Positions 16,747 to 25,811 of a stretch of 64,000 nucleotides of DNA are shown piece after piece. The DNA comes from Achromobacter sp. HZ34 (GTDB lineage Bacteria > Pseudomonadota > Gammaproteobacteria > Burkholderiales > Burkholderiaceae_B), in assembly GCF_002209485.1 (NCBI RefSeq), contig NZ_NJIX01000003.1, forward strand, positions 927,642 through 991,641, in the 5' to 3' direction. Position 1 is the stretch's first letter. Each line of letters opens with the position of its first letter. The notes beneath the pieces are model-generated. The model was given only the letters and a program-made list of their open reading frames with translations. It did not search any database and was not told where the DNA came from. A program made the position numbers and the translations under genes.

Positions 16747-17931
16747 TCAAGCCAGCGGCTTCATCTTCCAGCCCAGCACCAGCCACACCACGGCCAGGCA
16801 GGCGACCGCCACGAAGACGCCGGAGGCGCCCACATGGACGGCCAGGACGCCGCCCAGGGCGCCGCCACAGAACAGCCCCGCAGCCTGCGAGGTGTTGTAG
16901 AACCCAAGGGCCAGGCCCTTGTACTCCCGCGGGGCGACCCGCGAAACCAGCGACGGCTGCAAGGCCTCCAGGATGTTGAAGGCGACGAAAAAGCCCGTCA
17001 GCAAGGCCATCAGCGTGTAGAAGTTGTGGCTGGCCCAGGGCATGGCCGTCAGCACCACGATGAGAAACGCCACCGCCGCCCGCAAGGCACCCCGATGGGC
17101 GCGGCGCTTTTCCGCCACGAACACGGCCGGCACCATCAGCACGAAGGAAATCAGAATGACCGGCAGGTACACCTTCCACAGGTCATGCGCATCCAGGCCG
17201 CCCAGGCGCGCCAGCAAGGCCGGCACCACCACGAACAGCGATACCTGGGTCAAATGCAGGCAAAACACCCCGAAATTCAGGCGCAACAGGTCCGGATGCA
17301 GGAAAACGGCAGCCGGACGCCGCCCGGTCATGGCGCGATCGTCGCTGCGCGGCGCCAGCGGCACGACGAAGCGTGCCACGGCCAGACTGGCCAAACCCAG
17401 GCAGGCAATGGTCCAGAACAGGCCCGACAGGCCCCACCAACCCACCAGCAAGGGCGCCACCACCAGGGAAACCGCAAAAGACAAGCCGATCGAGCCGCCC
17501 ACCATCGCCATGGCGCGGGTGCGCACTTCGTCCCGGGTGGCGTCCGCCAGCCAGGCCGTGATGGCAGCGGAAATCGCCCCCGCGCCCTGGATGGCCCGCC
17601 CGACGGTGATCCAGAACACATCCGGCGACAGGGCACAGACCACGCTGCCGATCACGAACAGGATCAGCCCCAGCAGCACCACCGGCCGCCGTCCCCAGCG
17701 ATCGGACGCCAGCCCGAAGGGAATCTGCAGGATCGCCTGGGTCAGGCCATACATGCCCATGGCCAGCCCGACCCGGGCCGGGTTGTCGCCGCCGGGCAGC
17801 CCGCGCGCGGCCACGGTGAAGACGGGCAGCAACAGGAACAGGCCCAGCATCCGACAGGCGAACAGTCCCGCCAGCGCTACGCTGGCCCGGCGTTCAGAGG
17901 ATGTGAGCTGTAATTTGGGGTGAGCCGGCAT
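16747..17931 (-). CDS. MFS transporter, YajR-like
   Basis: This is a 394-residue, 12-segment inner-membrane transporter. The motif [17 protein letters not shown] is motif A after TM2, and [20 protein letters not shown] is the TM4-5 region (motifs B and C) of drug/proton antiporters. The C-terminus after TM12 is short (WKMKPLA), so the extra cytoplasmic domain of E. coli YajR is absent. It is divergent from uvrA, with a 146-base gap. Its substrate is unknown. Confidence 0.88.
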   Translation of the reverse strand: MPAHPKLQLTSSERRASVALAGLFACRMLGLFLLLPVFTVAARGLPGGDNPARVGLAMGMYGLTQAILQIPFGLASDRWGRRPVVLLGLILFVIGSVVCALSPDVFWITVGRAIQGAGAISAAITAWLADATRDEVRTRAMAMVGGSIGLSFAVSLVVAPLLVGWWGLSGLFWTIACLGLASLAVARFVVPLAPRSDDRAMTGRRPAAVFLHPDLLRLNFGVFCLHLTQVSLFVVVPALLARLGGLDAHDLWKVYLPVILISFVLMVPAVFVAEKRRAHRGALRAAVAFLIVVLTAMPWASHNFYTLMALLTGFFVAFNILEALQPSLVSRVAPREYKGLALGFYNTSQAAGLFCGGALGGVLAVHVGASGVFVAVACLAVVWLVLGWKMKPLA

Positions 17932-18035
17932 GCGTTATCAGGAATTGCGGCCGCGGAAGGAAGCGGAAGCCAGGAAAGCGGCCCGGAACAAGGCCGGACC
18001 CCATACGGAGTCGGGCTGGTGACAGCCCGGCGCGC

Positions 18036-18041
18036 TATAGT
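18036..18041 (+). promoter_or_regulatory. Possible uvrA -10 box
   Basis: TATAGT lies 36 bases before the uvrA ATG in the divergent gap. The matching -35 is weak (GGGCTG region). No CTGT-N8-ACAG LexA operator was found, so SOS control of uvrA is not supported by this sequence. Confidence 0.3.
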
Positions 18042-18077
18042 ACCAAGTTGCCCTTTGAATCTGCTGAAACCGACCTG

Positions 18078-20951
18078 ATGGACGCGATACGCATTCGGGG
18101 TGCTCGCACCCACAACCTCAAGAACGTCTCGCTGGACCTGCCCCGTCAGAAGCTGGTGGTCATGACGGGCCTGTCCGGTTCGGGCAAATCCTCCCTGGCC
18201 TTCGATACGCTGTACGCGGAAGGCCAGCGTCGTTACGTCGAAAGCTTGTCGGCCTATGCCCGCCAGTTCCTGCAACTGATGGACAAGCCCGACGTCGACC
18301 TGATCGAAGGCCTGTCGCCGGCGATTTCCATCGAACAGAAGGCCGCGGGCCACAATCCGCGCTCCACGGTCGGCACCATCACGGAAATCCACGACTATTT
18401 ACGCTTGCTTTACGCTCGCGTCGGTACGCCGTACTGTCCGGATCACGGCCTGCCGCTGCAAGCGCAGAGCGTCAGCCAGATGGTGGACGCGGTGCTGAAC
18501 TGGCAGCCGGAAACCCGCCTGGCCATCATGGCGCCGGTGGTGCGTGGCCGCAAAGGCGGTTTCGAGGACGAATGCGCCAGCCTGCAGTCGCAAGGCTACG
18601 TGCGCTTGCGCGTGGACGGCCAGATGGTCGAAATCGACAGCATGCCGGCGCTGAAGAAAACCGAGAAGCACGATATCGACGTGGTGATCGACCGCCTGCG
18701 CGTGCGGCCGGAAAGCAAGCAGCGCCTGGCGGAAAGTTTCGAAACCGCGCTGACGCTGGCCGACGGCCGCGCGCTGGCCCTGGACATGGACAGCGAACGC
18801 GAGCAGGTTTTCTCCAGCCGCTATGCCTGTCCCGTGTGCAGCCACAGCCTGCCGGAACTGGAACCGCGCCTGTTCAGTTTCAACAATCCCATGGGCGCCT
18901 GCCCCAGCTGCGACGGCATCGGCCAGGTGGGCTTCTTCGACCCCAAGCGGGTCGTGGCCTTTCCGGAACTGAGCCTGGCTGCCGGCGCCATCCGCGGCTG
19001 GGACCGACGCAATGCCTTCACGCATTCGCTGCTGACCAGCCTGGCGGCACACTACGAATTCGACATCGAGGCGCCCTTCGAGAGCCTGCCTGAAGACGTC
19101 CGCAATAAAGTGCTGTACGGCTCGGGCGAGGAAGAGATCCCCTTCCTTTACCTGAACGAAAAAGGCCGCAGCACGGTAAAGCGCCACGCCTTCGAAGGGG
19201 TGATTCCCAACCTGGAACGCCGCTGGAAGGAAACCGATTCCGCCACCGTGCGCGAAGAGCTGGGCAAGTACCGCAACATCAAGACCTGTCCCGATTGCGG
19301 CGGCTCACGCCTGCGCGCCGAAGCCCGCCACGTGCTGATCGGCAATGAAACGCATCCGGGCAGCGAACGCCAGGGCCGCGCCATCTACGAAGTCGAGCAC
19401 ATGCCCCTGTCGGATTGCCTGCACTGGTTCCAGGCGCTGGCGCTGACCGGCGCCAAGCAGGAGATCGCCCAGCGCATCGTGCGCGAGATCGAGGCCCGCC
19501 TGAGCTTTCTCAACAACGTCGGCCTGAACTACCTGTCGCTGGACCGCAGCGCCGATACGATCTCCGGTGGCGAAGCGCAGCGCATCCGCCTGGCCAGCCA
19601 GATCGGTTCCGGCCTGACCGGGGTGATGTACGTCCTGGACGAACCATCCATCGGCCTGCATCAACGCGACAACGATCGCCTGATCGGCACCCTGCAGCAT
19701 CTGCGGGATCTGGGCAACAGCGTCATCGTGGTCGAGCACGACGAAGACATGATCCGCTCGGCCGACTACGTGGTGGACATGGGCCCGGGCGCCGGCGAGC
19801 ACGGCGGCCAGGTGGTGGCGCAAGGCACGCCGGACGAAGTGCAGGACGACCCGCAGTCGATGACGGGCCAATACCTGAGCGGCCGGCGCGCCATCGAGAT
19901 TCCGGCACGCCGCCCGGTGGACGACACCCTGCCCTGGCTGGCCATCACCGGCGCCACCGGCAACAACCTGAAGAACGTCGATCTGCGGATTCCCGGCGGG
20001 CGCCTGGTCTGCGTGACCGGCGTGTCGGGGTCGGGCAAGTCGACGCTGATCAACGACACCCTGGCGGTGGCGGTCTCGCGCCAGCTGCATCATGCGCAGT
20101 CCGAACCGGCACCCTTTGCCGCGATGGAAGGCCTGGAGCATTTCGACAAGATCATCAGCGTCGACCAGAGCGCCATCGGCCGTACGCCGCGCAGCAATCC
20201 CGCCACCTACACGGGGCTGTTCACGCCCATCCGCGAACTGTTCGCGGGCGTGCCGGAATCGCGGGCGCGCGGCTATGACCCCGGCCGCTTCAGCTTCAAC
20301 GTCAAGGGCGGGCGCTGCGAAGCCTGCCAGGGCGACGGCGTGGTCAAGGTGGAGATGCACTTCCTGCCGGACATGTACGTGCCCTGCGATGTCTGCCACG
20401 GCAAGCGCTACAACCGCGAAACGCTGGAGATCCGCTATCGCGGCCGCAACATCAGCGAAGTGCTGGACCTGACCGTTGAACAGGCGCTGGAGTATTTCGA
20501 ATCGGTGCCGGCGATTGCACGCAAGCTGACGACCTTGATCGACGTCGGCCTGTCCTACATCCGCCTGGGCCAGAGCGCGACCACGCTGTCAGGCGGGGAA
20601 GCGCAGCGCGTCAAGCTGTCGCTGGAACTGTCGCGCCGCAGCACCGGCCGCACGCTGTACATCCTGGACGAACCAACCACCGGCCTGCATTTCCACGATA
20701 TCGAATTGCTGCTGAAGGTGCTCAACCAGTTGGTCGAAGCGGGCAATACCGTGCTGATCATCGAGCACAACCTGGACGTCATCAAGACGGCGGACTGGGT
20801 GGTGGACATGGGTCCGGAAGGCGGCGATGGTGGCGGCCGGGTGGTGGCGGAAGGCACGCCCGAAGCGGTCGCGCAGACGGCGGGCAGCCATACCGGGCAT
20901 TACCTGGCGCGACTGTTGAAGAGCGCGCCGGCACGCAAGACAGCGACCTGA
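18078..20951 (+). CDS. uvrA: Excinuclease ABC subunit A
   Basis: UvrA is the 957-residue DNA-damage sensor of nucleotide excision repair and loads UvrB. It has two ABC ATPase halves. The first Walker [10 protein letters not shown] is at residues 31-39 and the second, [10 protein letters not shown], falls at about base 20023. Zinc modules read CPVCSHS...CPSC and CEACQGDG...[10 protein letters not shown]. Signature loops are [14 protein letters not shown] and [13 protein letters not shown]. The ATG at 18078 gives the conserved N-terminus [14 protein letters not shown]. The longer frame from 18048 adds only leader sequence. It is slightly longer than E. coli UvrA (940). Confidence 0.98.
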   Translation: MDAIRIRGARTHNLKNVSLDLPRQKLVVMTGLSGSGKSSLAFDTLYAEGQRRYVESLSAYARQFLQLMDKPDVDLIEGLSPAISIEQKAAGHNPRSTVGTITEIHDYLRLLYARVGTPYCPDHGLPLQAQSVSQMVDAVLNWQPETRLAIMAPVVRGRKGGFEDECASLQSQGYVRLRVDGQMVEIDSMPALKKTEKHDIDVVIDRLRVRPESKQRLAESFETALTLADGRALALDMDSEREQVFSSRYACPVCSHSLPELEPRLFSFNNPMGACPSCDGIGQVGFFDPKRVVAFPELSLAAGAIRGWDRRNAFTHSLLTSLAAHYEFDIEAPFESLPEDVRNKVLYGSGEEEIPFLYLNEKGRSTVKRHAFEGVIPNLERRWKETDSATVREELGKYRNIKTCPDCGGSRLRAEARHVLIGNETHPGSERQGRAIYEVEHMPLSDCLHWFQALALTGAKQEIAQRIVREIEARLSFLNNVGLNYLSLDRSADTISGGEAQRIRLASQIGSGLTGVMYVLDEPSIGLHQRDNDRLIGTLQHLRDLGNSVIVVEHDEDMIRSADYVVDMGPGAGEHGGQVVAQGTPDEVQDDPQSMTGQYLSGRRAIEIPARRPVDDTLPWLAITGATGNNLKNVDLRIPGGRLVCVTGVSGSGKSTLINDTLAVAVSRQLHHAQSEPAPFAAMEGLEHFDKIISVDQSAIGRTPRSNPATYTGLFTPIRELFAGVPESRARGYDPGRFSFNVKGGRCEACQGDGVVKVEMHFLPDMYVPCDVCHGKRYNRETLEIRYRGRNISEVLDLTVEQALEYFESVPAIARKLTTLIDVGLSYIRLGQSATTLSGGEAQRVKLSLELSRRSTGRTLYILDEPTTGLHFHDIELLLKVLNQLVEAGNTVLIIEHNLDVIKTADWVVDMGPEGGDGGGRVVAEGTPEAVAQTAGSHTGHYLARLLKSAPARKTAT

Positions 20952-20952
20952 T

Positions 20953-21738
20953 TCACTGGCCGGTGAATACCGGCCTGGTTTTGGCCGCGAACGCGGCGGC
21001 GGCGTTGCGGTAGTCGTCGCTCTCGTTAGCGCGGCGCGAGATGGCCTCGATGCGCTCCGCGTGCTCCGTCACGGTACCCGCGGCGATGGCATTGAGCTGC
21101 ATCTTGCTGCCGGCAATGGACAGTGGCGCGTTGTCCATCATGGACCGGCCGAAATGCAGGGCCGCGTCCAGTACGTCGCCATCGCAGCGCTCGTCCAGAT
21201 AGCCCGCCGCGCAAGCTGAATCGGCATCGATCATGGCGCCCGTGTACAACCAGCGGCGCGCCGTGCGCACGCCGATCAGGCTGGCCAGGCGCTGCAACTG
21301 GATGGTCGGATAGACCAGGCCCAGCAAGGCCACCGGCACGCGCACGCGCGCACTGGCATCGCCGACGCGAAAGTCGCAGCACATGGCCAGGCTGCAGCCG
21401 CCGCCCACGCAGACGCCACTGACCGCCGCGATGACGGGGATGGGCGCGTCCTGTACCGCGGCATAGCACTCCTGGATGACCGCGCGGTACGCATCGGCGC
21501 GGACCGGATCCGACAAAGCGTCACGGAACGCCAGGATGTCGTCACCCGCGCAGAAGTGCCCCTCCGCGCCCCGCAGCACGGCCAGCCGCAACTTGCGGTC
21601 ACGCCCGATCGCCACGAAGGCATCGCGCAGATCCGTCCAGGCTCGCAGGTCGCAGGCGTTGCGGCGATAAGGCCGGTTGATGGTGACCACGGCAACACGG
21701 CCGTCGTCACGGTACTCTACGAGGATTTCAGAAGTCAT
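20953..21738 (-). CDS. Enoyl-CoA hydratase/isomerase (crotonase) family protein
   Basis: This crotonase-fold enzyme has about 261 residues. The CoA-binding/oxyanion segments are GHFCAGDDILAFRD and SGVCVGGGCSLAMCCDFR. The N-terminus runs ILVEYRDDGRVAVVTINRP. Typical chemistry is hydration or isomerisation of an acyl-CoA. It ends the IclR / acyl-CoA synthetase / TctC gene cluster, so it probably acts on a CoA thioester made by that synthetase. The start at 21738 fits family length. An ATG at 21774 would add 12 residues. A hairpin covers the start region. Catalytic Glu positions of classical hydratases are not obviously conserved, so hydratase activity is not assured. Confidence 0.85.
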   Translation of the reverse strand: MTSEILVEYRDDGRVAVVTINRPYRRNACDLRAWTDLRDAFVAIGRDRKLRLAVLRGAEGHFCAGDDILAFRDALSDPVRADAYRAVIQECYAAVQDAPIPVIAAVSGVCVGGGCSLAMCCDFRVGDASARVRVPVALLGLVYPTIQLQRLASLIGVRTARRWLYTGAMIDADSACAAGYLDERCDGDVLDAALHFGRSMMDNAPLSIAGSKMQLNAIAAGTVTEHAERIEAISRRANESDDYRNAAAAFAAKTRPVFTGQ

Positions 21739-21745
21739 GAGTGCG

Positions 21746-21761
21746 ATGGGGAGTTCCCCAT
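21746..21761 (-). promoter_or_regulatory. Inverted repeat at the crotonase gene start
   Basis: ATGGGGA-GT-TCCCCAT lies 8 bases before the crotonase ATG at 21738. In RNA it would form a 7-bp hairpin that hides the only GGGGA available as ribosome-binding site. It shares the ATGGGG core with the palindrome at 21843-21862. Confidence 0.4.
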
Positions 21762-21832
21762 TTTTGAAAACCATTTCAATGGAGCGCCGGCCCTGCGACG
21801 GCCGGCAACCGTGGCGGCAGGGGCGATAGCCC

Positions 21833-21862
21833 AAAAAAGGGGTAATGGGGGTACCCCCATTA
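21833..21862 (-). terminator. Terminator-like perfect palindrome after tctC
   Basis: TAATGGGGGTACCCCCATTA (21843-21862) is a perfect 20-bp palindrome. On the minus strand it is followed by CCCC and six T (21833-21838). It lies 26 bases after the TctC stop, so it may end or attenuate the upstream transcript before the crotonase gene. The stem lacks a real loop (TA centre), which makes an operator role an alternative. Confidence 0.5.
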
Positions 21863-21888
21863 TTAAAAAATTCGTTGGTATCAAACGA

Positions 21889-22902
21889 TCAAGGTGTGTA
21901 GGTGATGCCGGCCGCATCGATGACCTTGTTCCATTTCATCATGTCGGCCTGCAAGTCATGCGCCGCCTCGGTCGGGCTATTGCGCAAGGGCAGCACGCCC
22001 TGCAAGGCAAACTGGTCTTTCACACGCTGGGTCGCCATCAGCTTTTGCAGCGTGGAATTCAACTTGTCGATAACGGCATCGGGCGTTGCGGCCGGGGCCA
22101 GGATGCTGTAGATGGCTTGCGCGGAGAAGTCCGGCAAACCTTGCTCCGCCAATGTCGGCACGTCCGGCAACGAGGGCAGCCGATGCGCCGACGCCACGCC
22201 GATCGCATGGATACGGCCAGTGGGAATATTCGCCAGCGCCGTCGGCGCGGTGGCGAACATCATCTGGATCTGGCCGGACATCAGGTCGGTCATCGCCGGC
22301 GCCGCGCCACGATAAGGCACGTGCATGATGTCCACCTTTTCCTGCAGGCGGAACATCTCGGCCACCACATGTTCGATCGTGCCGTTGCCCGACGAACCAT
22401 AGGCGATCTTGCCGGGTTCCTTCTTCAAGGTCGCGACGAACTCGGGCAAGGTCTTGGCGGCCACGGTATGGCTGGCAACCAGGACGATGGGCAGTTCGCC
22501 CACCATGGCGACGGGCCGGAAATCCTTCGCCAGGTCATAGCCTACGGTCTGCACGCCCATCAGCTTGCTGATCAGCGCATACGACGTACTGGGGGACATC
22601 AACAAGGTGTAGCCATCCGGCGTGGCGCGCTTGACGTACTGCGCGCCCAGGTTGCCCGCGAAGCCCGGCTTGTTTTCGACGACTACGGACTGGCCCAGGG
22701 CCTCGCTCAATTCACGGCCCAGGATGCGCGCCACGACATCGACCGCGCCGCCGGGGGCATAAGCGACCACCAGCGTGATGGGCCGGTCTGGATAGGCCGC
22801 GCACGCGGTGCCCGCCATTCCAAGCGCCGCCACGCCGAACAGTGCCCTGGCCGCGGCGCGGCCAAACGCCTGACGCAGGCTGGACCAACGATACGTCTTC
22901 AT
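21889..22902 (-). CDS. Bug/TctC-type periplasmic binding protein
   Basis: This is a 337-residue tripartite-tricarboxylate-transporter-type solute receptor with a signal peptide ending near CAA (about residue 35). The mature start is YPDRPITLVVAYAPGGAVDVVARIL, and KIAYGSSGNGTIEHV and VDIMHVPYRGAAPA are typical Bug motifs. No TctA/TctB membrane genes are nearby, which is common for the many orphan Bug proteins of Bordetella and relatives. Context suggests it captures a carboxylic acid activated by the adjacent CoA ligase. The start at 22902 (MKTYRWSS) has AAGGGGA upstream. Confidence 0.92.
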   Translation of the reverse strand: MKTYRWSSLRQAFGRAAARALFGVAALGMAGTACAAYPDRPITLVVAYAPGGAVDVVARILGRELSEALGQSVVVENKPGFAGNLGAQYVKRATPDGYTLLMSPSTSYALISKLMGVQTVGYDLAKDFRPVAMVGELPIVLVASHTVAAKTLPEFVATLKKEPGKIAYGSSGNGTIEHVVAEMFRLQEKVDIMHVPYRGAAPAMTDLMSGQIQMMFATAPTALANIPTGRIHAIGVASAHRLPSLPDVPTLAEQGLPDFSAQAIYSILAPAATPDAVIDKLNSTLQKLMATQRVKDQFALQGVLPLRNSPTEAAHDLQADMMKWNKVIDAAGITYTP

Positions 22903-22975
22903 CTGTGTTCCCCTTGTGATGATGCGCGCAGGCTCATGTCCCTTGTGTGCGCATGTGCCGGATCGTCCGGCTCCG

Positions 22976-24586
22976 CTACTTTCCGATGCGATATCCCGAA
23001 CTGTCCAGATCCCATGCGTCATTCACCGTGCGCGGCAGTTCCTTCTTCTGGATGCGTTGCGTGGGCGTCTTCGGAAATTCGTCGATGAATGCGACGTAGC
23101 GGGGTATCTGGTAATACGGCAGGCGCGCTTCGCTCCACTTGATCAAGTCCAGCGGATCCAGCTGGCCCGGTATGCCGGCTTCCTGTTCACGCACTCGCAC
23201 GAACAGCTTCAACTCGTCTTCACCCAGGTCGCTGGGCACGCCGATCAGGGCGACCTCCTCGATCCGCGGATGCTCGGCGATCACGCGTTCCACTTCCCAC
23301 GTCGAGATATTGATGCCGCGCCGCCGCAGCATTTCCTTCTTGCGGCCGGCGTAGTACAGGAAGCCCTCCGCGTCCTGACGGCCCAGGTCGCCGGTCAGAA
23401 ACCATTCACCCCGGCGCGACGACGCCTCGGCTTGCGGATTGCGGAAATAGCCGAGGAAGTCCAGGCCGGGCGTGCGCGCGCGCACCGTGATCTCGCCGGC
23501 CTGCCCCACCGGCACGGGCTGGCCCTCATCGTCCGCCAGCCGCACGTCGTAGTAATCCAGCGCCTTGCCGATGGAGCCCGCCGGCCCCGCGGGATTGACC
23601 GTGACGAAGGTGATCAGCTCCGACAGCCCGTAGCCTTCGCGCATCGCCACGCCAAAGCGTTCGGAGAAGGCTTTCCACAATTCGGGCGGGCAGCCGCCGC
23701 CCCAGGCGATGCGCACGCCGTGGCTGCGGTCACTGTCGCGCGGCGGCTGCTTGAGCAGCATGGGAATGACCGTGCCCAGGTAATGGATGTGCGTGACGTT
23801 GTAGCGGCGCGCATCGTCCCAGAAACGCGAGGCGCTGAAGCGTTCGACCATGGCCAGCCGCGTGCCGCCGATCAGCGCGGAGATGATGACGGCCACGCCG
23901 GCGCCATGATGCAGCGACTCCCACAACAGGAAGGTGTCGCCGGGCTGCGCGCCGGTCAGGCGCAGAATGGCCTGCGGCCCCGCGCGCAGCGTACGGTCGG
24001 ATTTCAGCACCCCCTTGGGCGCGCCCGTGGTGCCGGAACTGGGCGTCAGGGCAAGGATGTCATCCGGCGCGGGCCGCGTCGGCGGTTCATCCGTGGACTG
24101 GCTGTCGAGGCGTTCGAAAGCGCGTGCGGCATCGTCGCCACCGCGCCATAGAACGTGCTCGACTTTGGCCAGCTCCGGCGCCAGGGCCTCGGCATGCAGC
24201 GCATCGGCGATCAGCGCGCGCGGCGCCAGATGATCGAACATATGCTGCAGGGACGGGCCCTTCAAATGGATGTTGATGGGCACCCGCACCAGTCCCAGCT
24301 TGGCCAGCGCGAAGATGGCGACGATATGGTCGGGATGGCTGGGCAACATCAGGCCGACGCGATCGCCCGGGCGCAGGCCGTCCTGCCACAGCAGATTGGC
24401 CAGTTGATTGACGCGCGCATTCAGCGCGCTCAAGGTCAGGACTTCTTCCTTGAAGTAGCAGTAGATGCCCTGCGGATCTTCAGCGGCACGGCGCGCCAGC
24501 AGATCGGCGAGGGTTTCATCAGGCACGGGCGCGATGTCGACGTGCGAGGTGGCGGAACTTGCTTGCATGGCTGGGGACGACTCCAT
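22976..24586 (-). CDS. AMP-dependent acyl-CoA synthetase
   Basis: This 536-residue ANL-superfamily enzyme makes an acyl-CoA from a carboxylic acid, ATP and CoA. The P-loop TPSSGTTGAPKG is at residues 181-192. GYGLSE, GEWFLTGDLG and GRKKEMLRRRGINISTWEVE are the A5, A7 and A8 motifs, and the C-terminal catalytic Lys is in TPTQRIQKKEL. Substrate class is not readable. The TctC neighbour hints at a small organic acid. ATGs at 24586 and 24566 both fit; GGAG lies between them. It is preceded by the motif-rich gap downstream of iclR. Confidence 0.9.
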   Translation of the reverse strand: MESSPAMQASSATSHVDIAPVPDETLADLLARRAAEDPQGIYCYFKEEVLTLSALNARVNQLANLLWQDGLRPGDRVGLMLPSHPDHIVAIFALAKLGLVRVPINIHLKGPSLQHMFDHLAPRALIADALHAEALAPELAKVEHVLWRGGDDAARAFERLDSQSTDEPPTRPAPDDILALTPSSGTTGAPKGVLKSDRTLRAGPQAILRLTGAQPGDTFLLWESLHHGAGVAVIISALIGGTRLAMVERFSASRFWDDARRYNVTHIHYLGTVIPMLLKQPPRDSDRSHGVRIAWGGGCPPELWKAFSERFGVAMREGYGLSELITFVTVNPAGPAGSIGKALDYYDVRLADDEGQPVPVGQAGEITVRARTPGLDFLGYFRNPQAEASSRRGEWFLTGDLGRQDAEGFLYYAGRKKEMLRRRGINISTWEVERVIAEHPRIEEVALIGVPSDLGEDELKLFVRVREQEAGIPGQLDPLDLIKWSEARLPYYQIPRYVAFIDEFPKTPTQRIQKKELPRTVNDAWDLDSSGYRIGK

Positions 24587-24611
24587 CGAGTATCAGCCGC
24601 GATCAACAAGT

Positions 24612-24737
24612 AATTGATATGTAATTACTAAAATTGATTAGCGATTGAAGAAAATATAGGAGTCGCGAGCAGCGGTGGAAATTAGGGAAAACACGACAAA
24701 ACAACTGGATATCAATTTGGTTAATTGATATTCAATT
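24612..24737. promoter_or_regulatory. Three copies of a 15-bp AT-rich putative operator
   Basis: AATTGATATGTAATT (24612-24626), AATTGATATCCAGTT on the minus strand (24703-24717) and AATTGATATTCAATT (24723-24737) differ from each other at only a few positions. Two are near-palindromic. The sites stand out in a GC-rich genome, lie just upstream of the acyl-CoA synthetase start (24586), and follow the IclR gene. They are the best candidates for the IclR-family operator controlling this cluster. Confidence 0.6.
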
Positions 24738-24788
24738 GAAAAGGGGTAAAACCAGGGAAATTCCGGGGGAGCGTAAGCGCAGCGGTGC

Positions 24789-25655
24789 TCAGCCGGCGGA
24801 CAGCGCCTTGGCGGTGTGCAACACGCGCGGCAAAAGATCGCGGCGAGCCGCGTCGACGTCGTAACGCATGGACAGCGTGGACAGGTTGATGGCAGCCACG
24901 ACGCGGCCGGCGTGGTCGAATACCGGGACGGAGATGGACACACTACCCTGCCCCAGGTTCTTTTCGGTCATCGAGTAGCCTTCGCTACCGGTCCTTTCGA
25001 TCAGGCCGATGATGTCGTCATCGGCGCGATCGCCGAAACGCGCGCGCACGGCGGGCTCCAGGCGGCCCAGCATGGCCCGCAAGGCCGCATCGGATTCCTG
25101 GCACAGCAGCACCTGCCCGGACGACGCCGGCAAGGCGGCGAAACGGCTGCCCACCGGCAGGTTCACGGACGCCAGATGCTCGCTGGGAATGTTGCCCAAC
25201 ACGACGATGTCATCGCCATCGCGCTCCACCCACGACACGGTCTCGTGCGTTTCCTGGGCCAACTGCGACAACACCGGATACGCAGCCTGCAGGCGGGCGT
25301 TGGCGCTGAGCATGCCGCCCACGAGCCCGACCAGCTTGGTCGACAGGGAATAGAGACGCGTGGCTGGATGGCGGCGCAGGTAGCCCAACTGGCACAGCGT
25401 ATAAACGAAGCGCTGGGCAGCGCTGCGACCCATGCCGGTGCGCAGCGCGATATCCGCGATGGACAACTCGCTGGCGCTTTTGTCGAAGGCCTCCAACACC
25501 CGCATCGCTTTTGCCACGGACGCCACATACAGGCGTTCATCGACCTCCGCCTTGGCGGCAGACGCGGGCTTCGATCCCCGCTTCGATCCCTTGCGGGAAT
25601 CGGGGGACTCGAGAGTATCGGTCGGCAGCGTCGAGGATGTCGAATTCGTGGTCAT
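24789..25655 (-). CDS. IclR-family transcriptional regulator
   Basis: This is a 288-residue regulator. Following a Ser/Lys-rich tail (residues 1-40) is the winged helix (YVASVAKAMRVLEAFDKS, ELSIADIALRTGMGRSAAQRF). The effector domain follows from about residue 115, with GSRFAALPASSGQVLL and the C-terminal SISVPVFDHAGRVVAAINLS motif. It heads a same-strand cluster of acyl-CoA synthetase, TctC and enoyl-CoA hydratase and probably controls it through the AATTGATAT motifs in the gap after its stop. The effector is likely the aromatic or organic acid consumed, but that is inference. Confidence 0.9.
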   Translation of the reverse strand: MTTNSTSSTLPTDTLESPDSRKGSKRGSKPASAAKAEVDERLYVASVAKAMRVLEAFDKSASELSIADIALRTGMGRSAAQRFVYTLCQLGYLRRHPATRLYSLSTKLVGLVGGMLSANARLQAAYPVLSQLAQETHETVSWVERDGDDIVVLGNIPSEHLASVNLPVGSRFAALPASSGQVLLCQESDAALRAMLGRLEPAVRARFGDRADDDIIGLIERTGSEGYSMTEKNLGQGSVSISVPVFDHAGRVVAAINLSTLSMRYDVDAARRDLLPRVLHTAKALSAG

Positions 25656-25811
25656 GGGATGTGGGCTCGCCCGGCCGCCTGGCGGCGGGCCGTACTACTC
25701 TGCAGCAGCCCGACAGTGTACTAGCAGCCCTGAGCAACCATCGACGCCTTGCGGGTGGTACTGCCCATCGCCCGCGGCCGTAAACCATGCCGGGACCAAC
25801 CCGGACCGGCA

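Noticed and set aside
17932..18077. LexA/SOS box for uvrA
   Set aside because: No CTGT-N8-ACAG match in the divergent gap. The nearby GTGACAGCC has no partner half.
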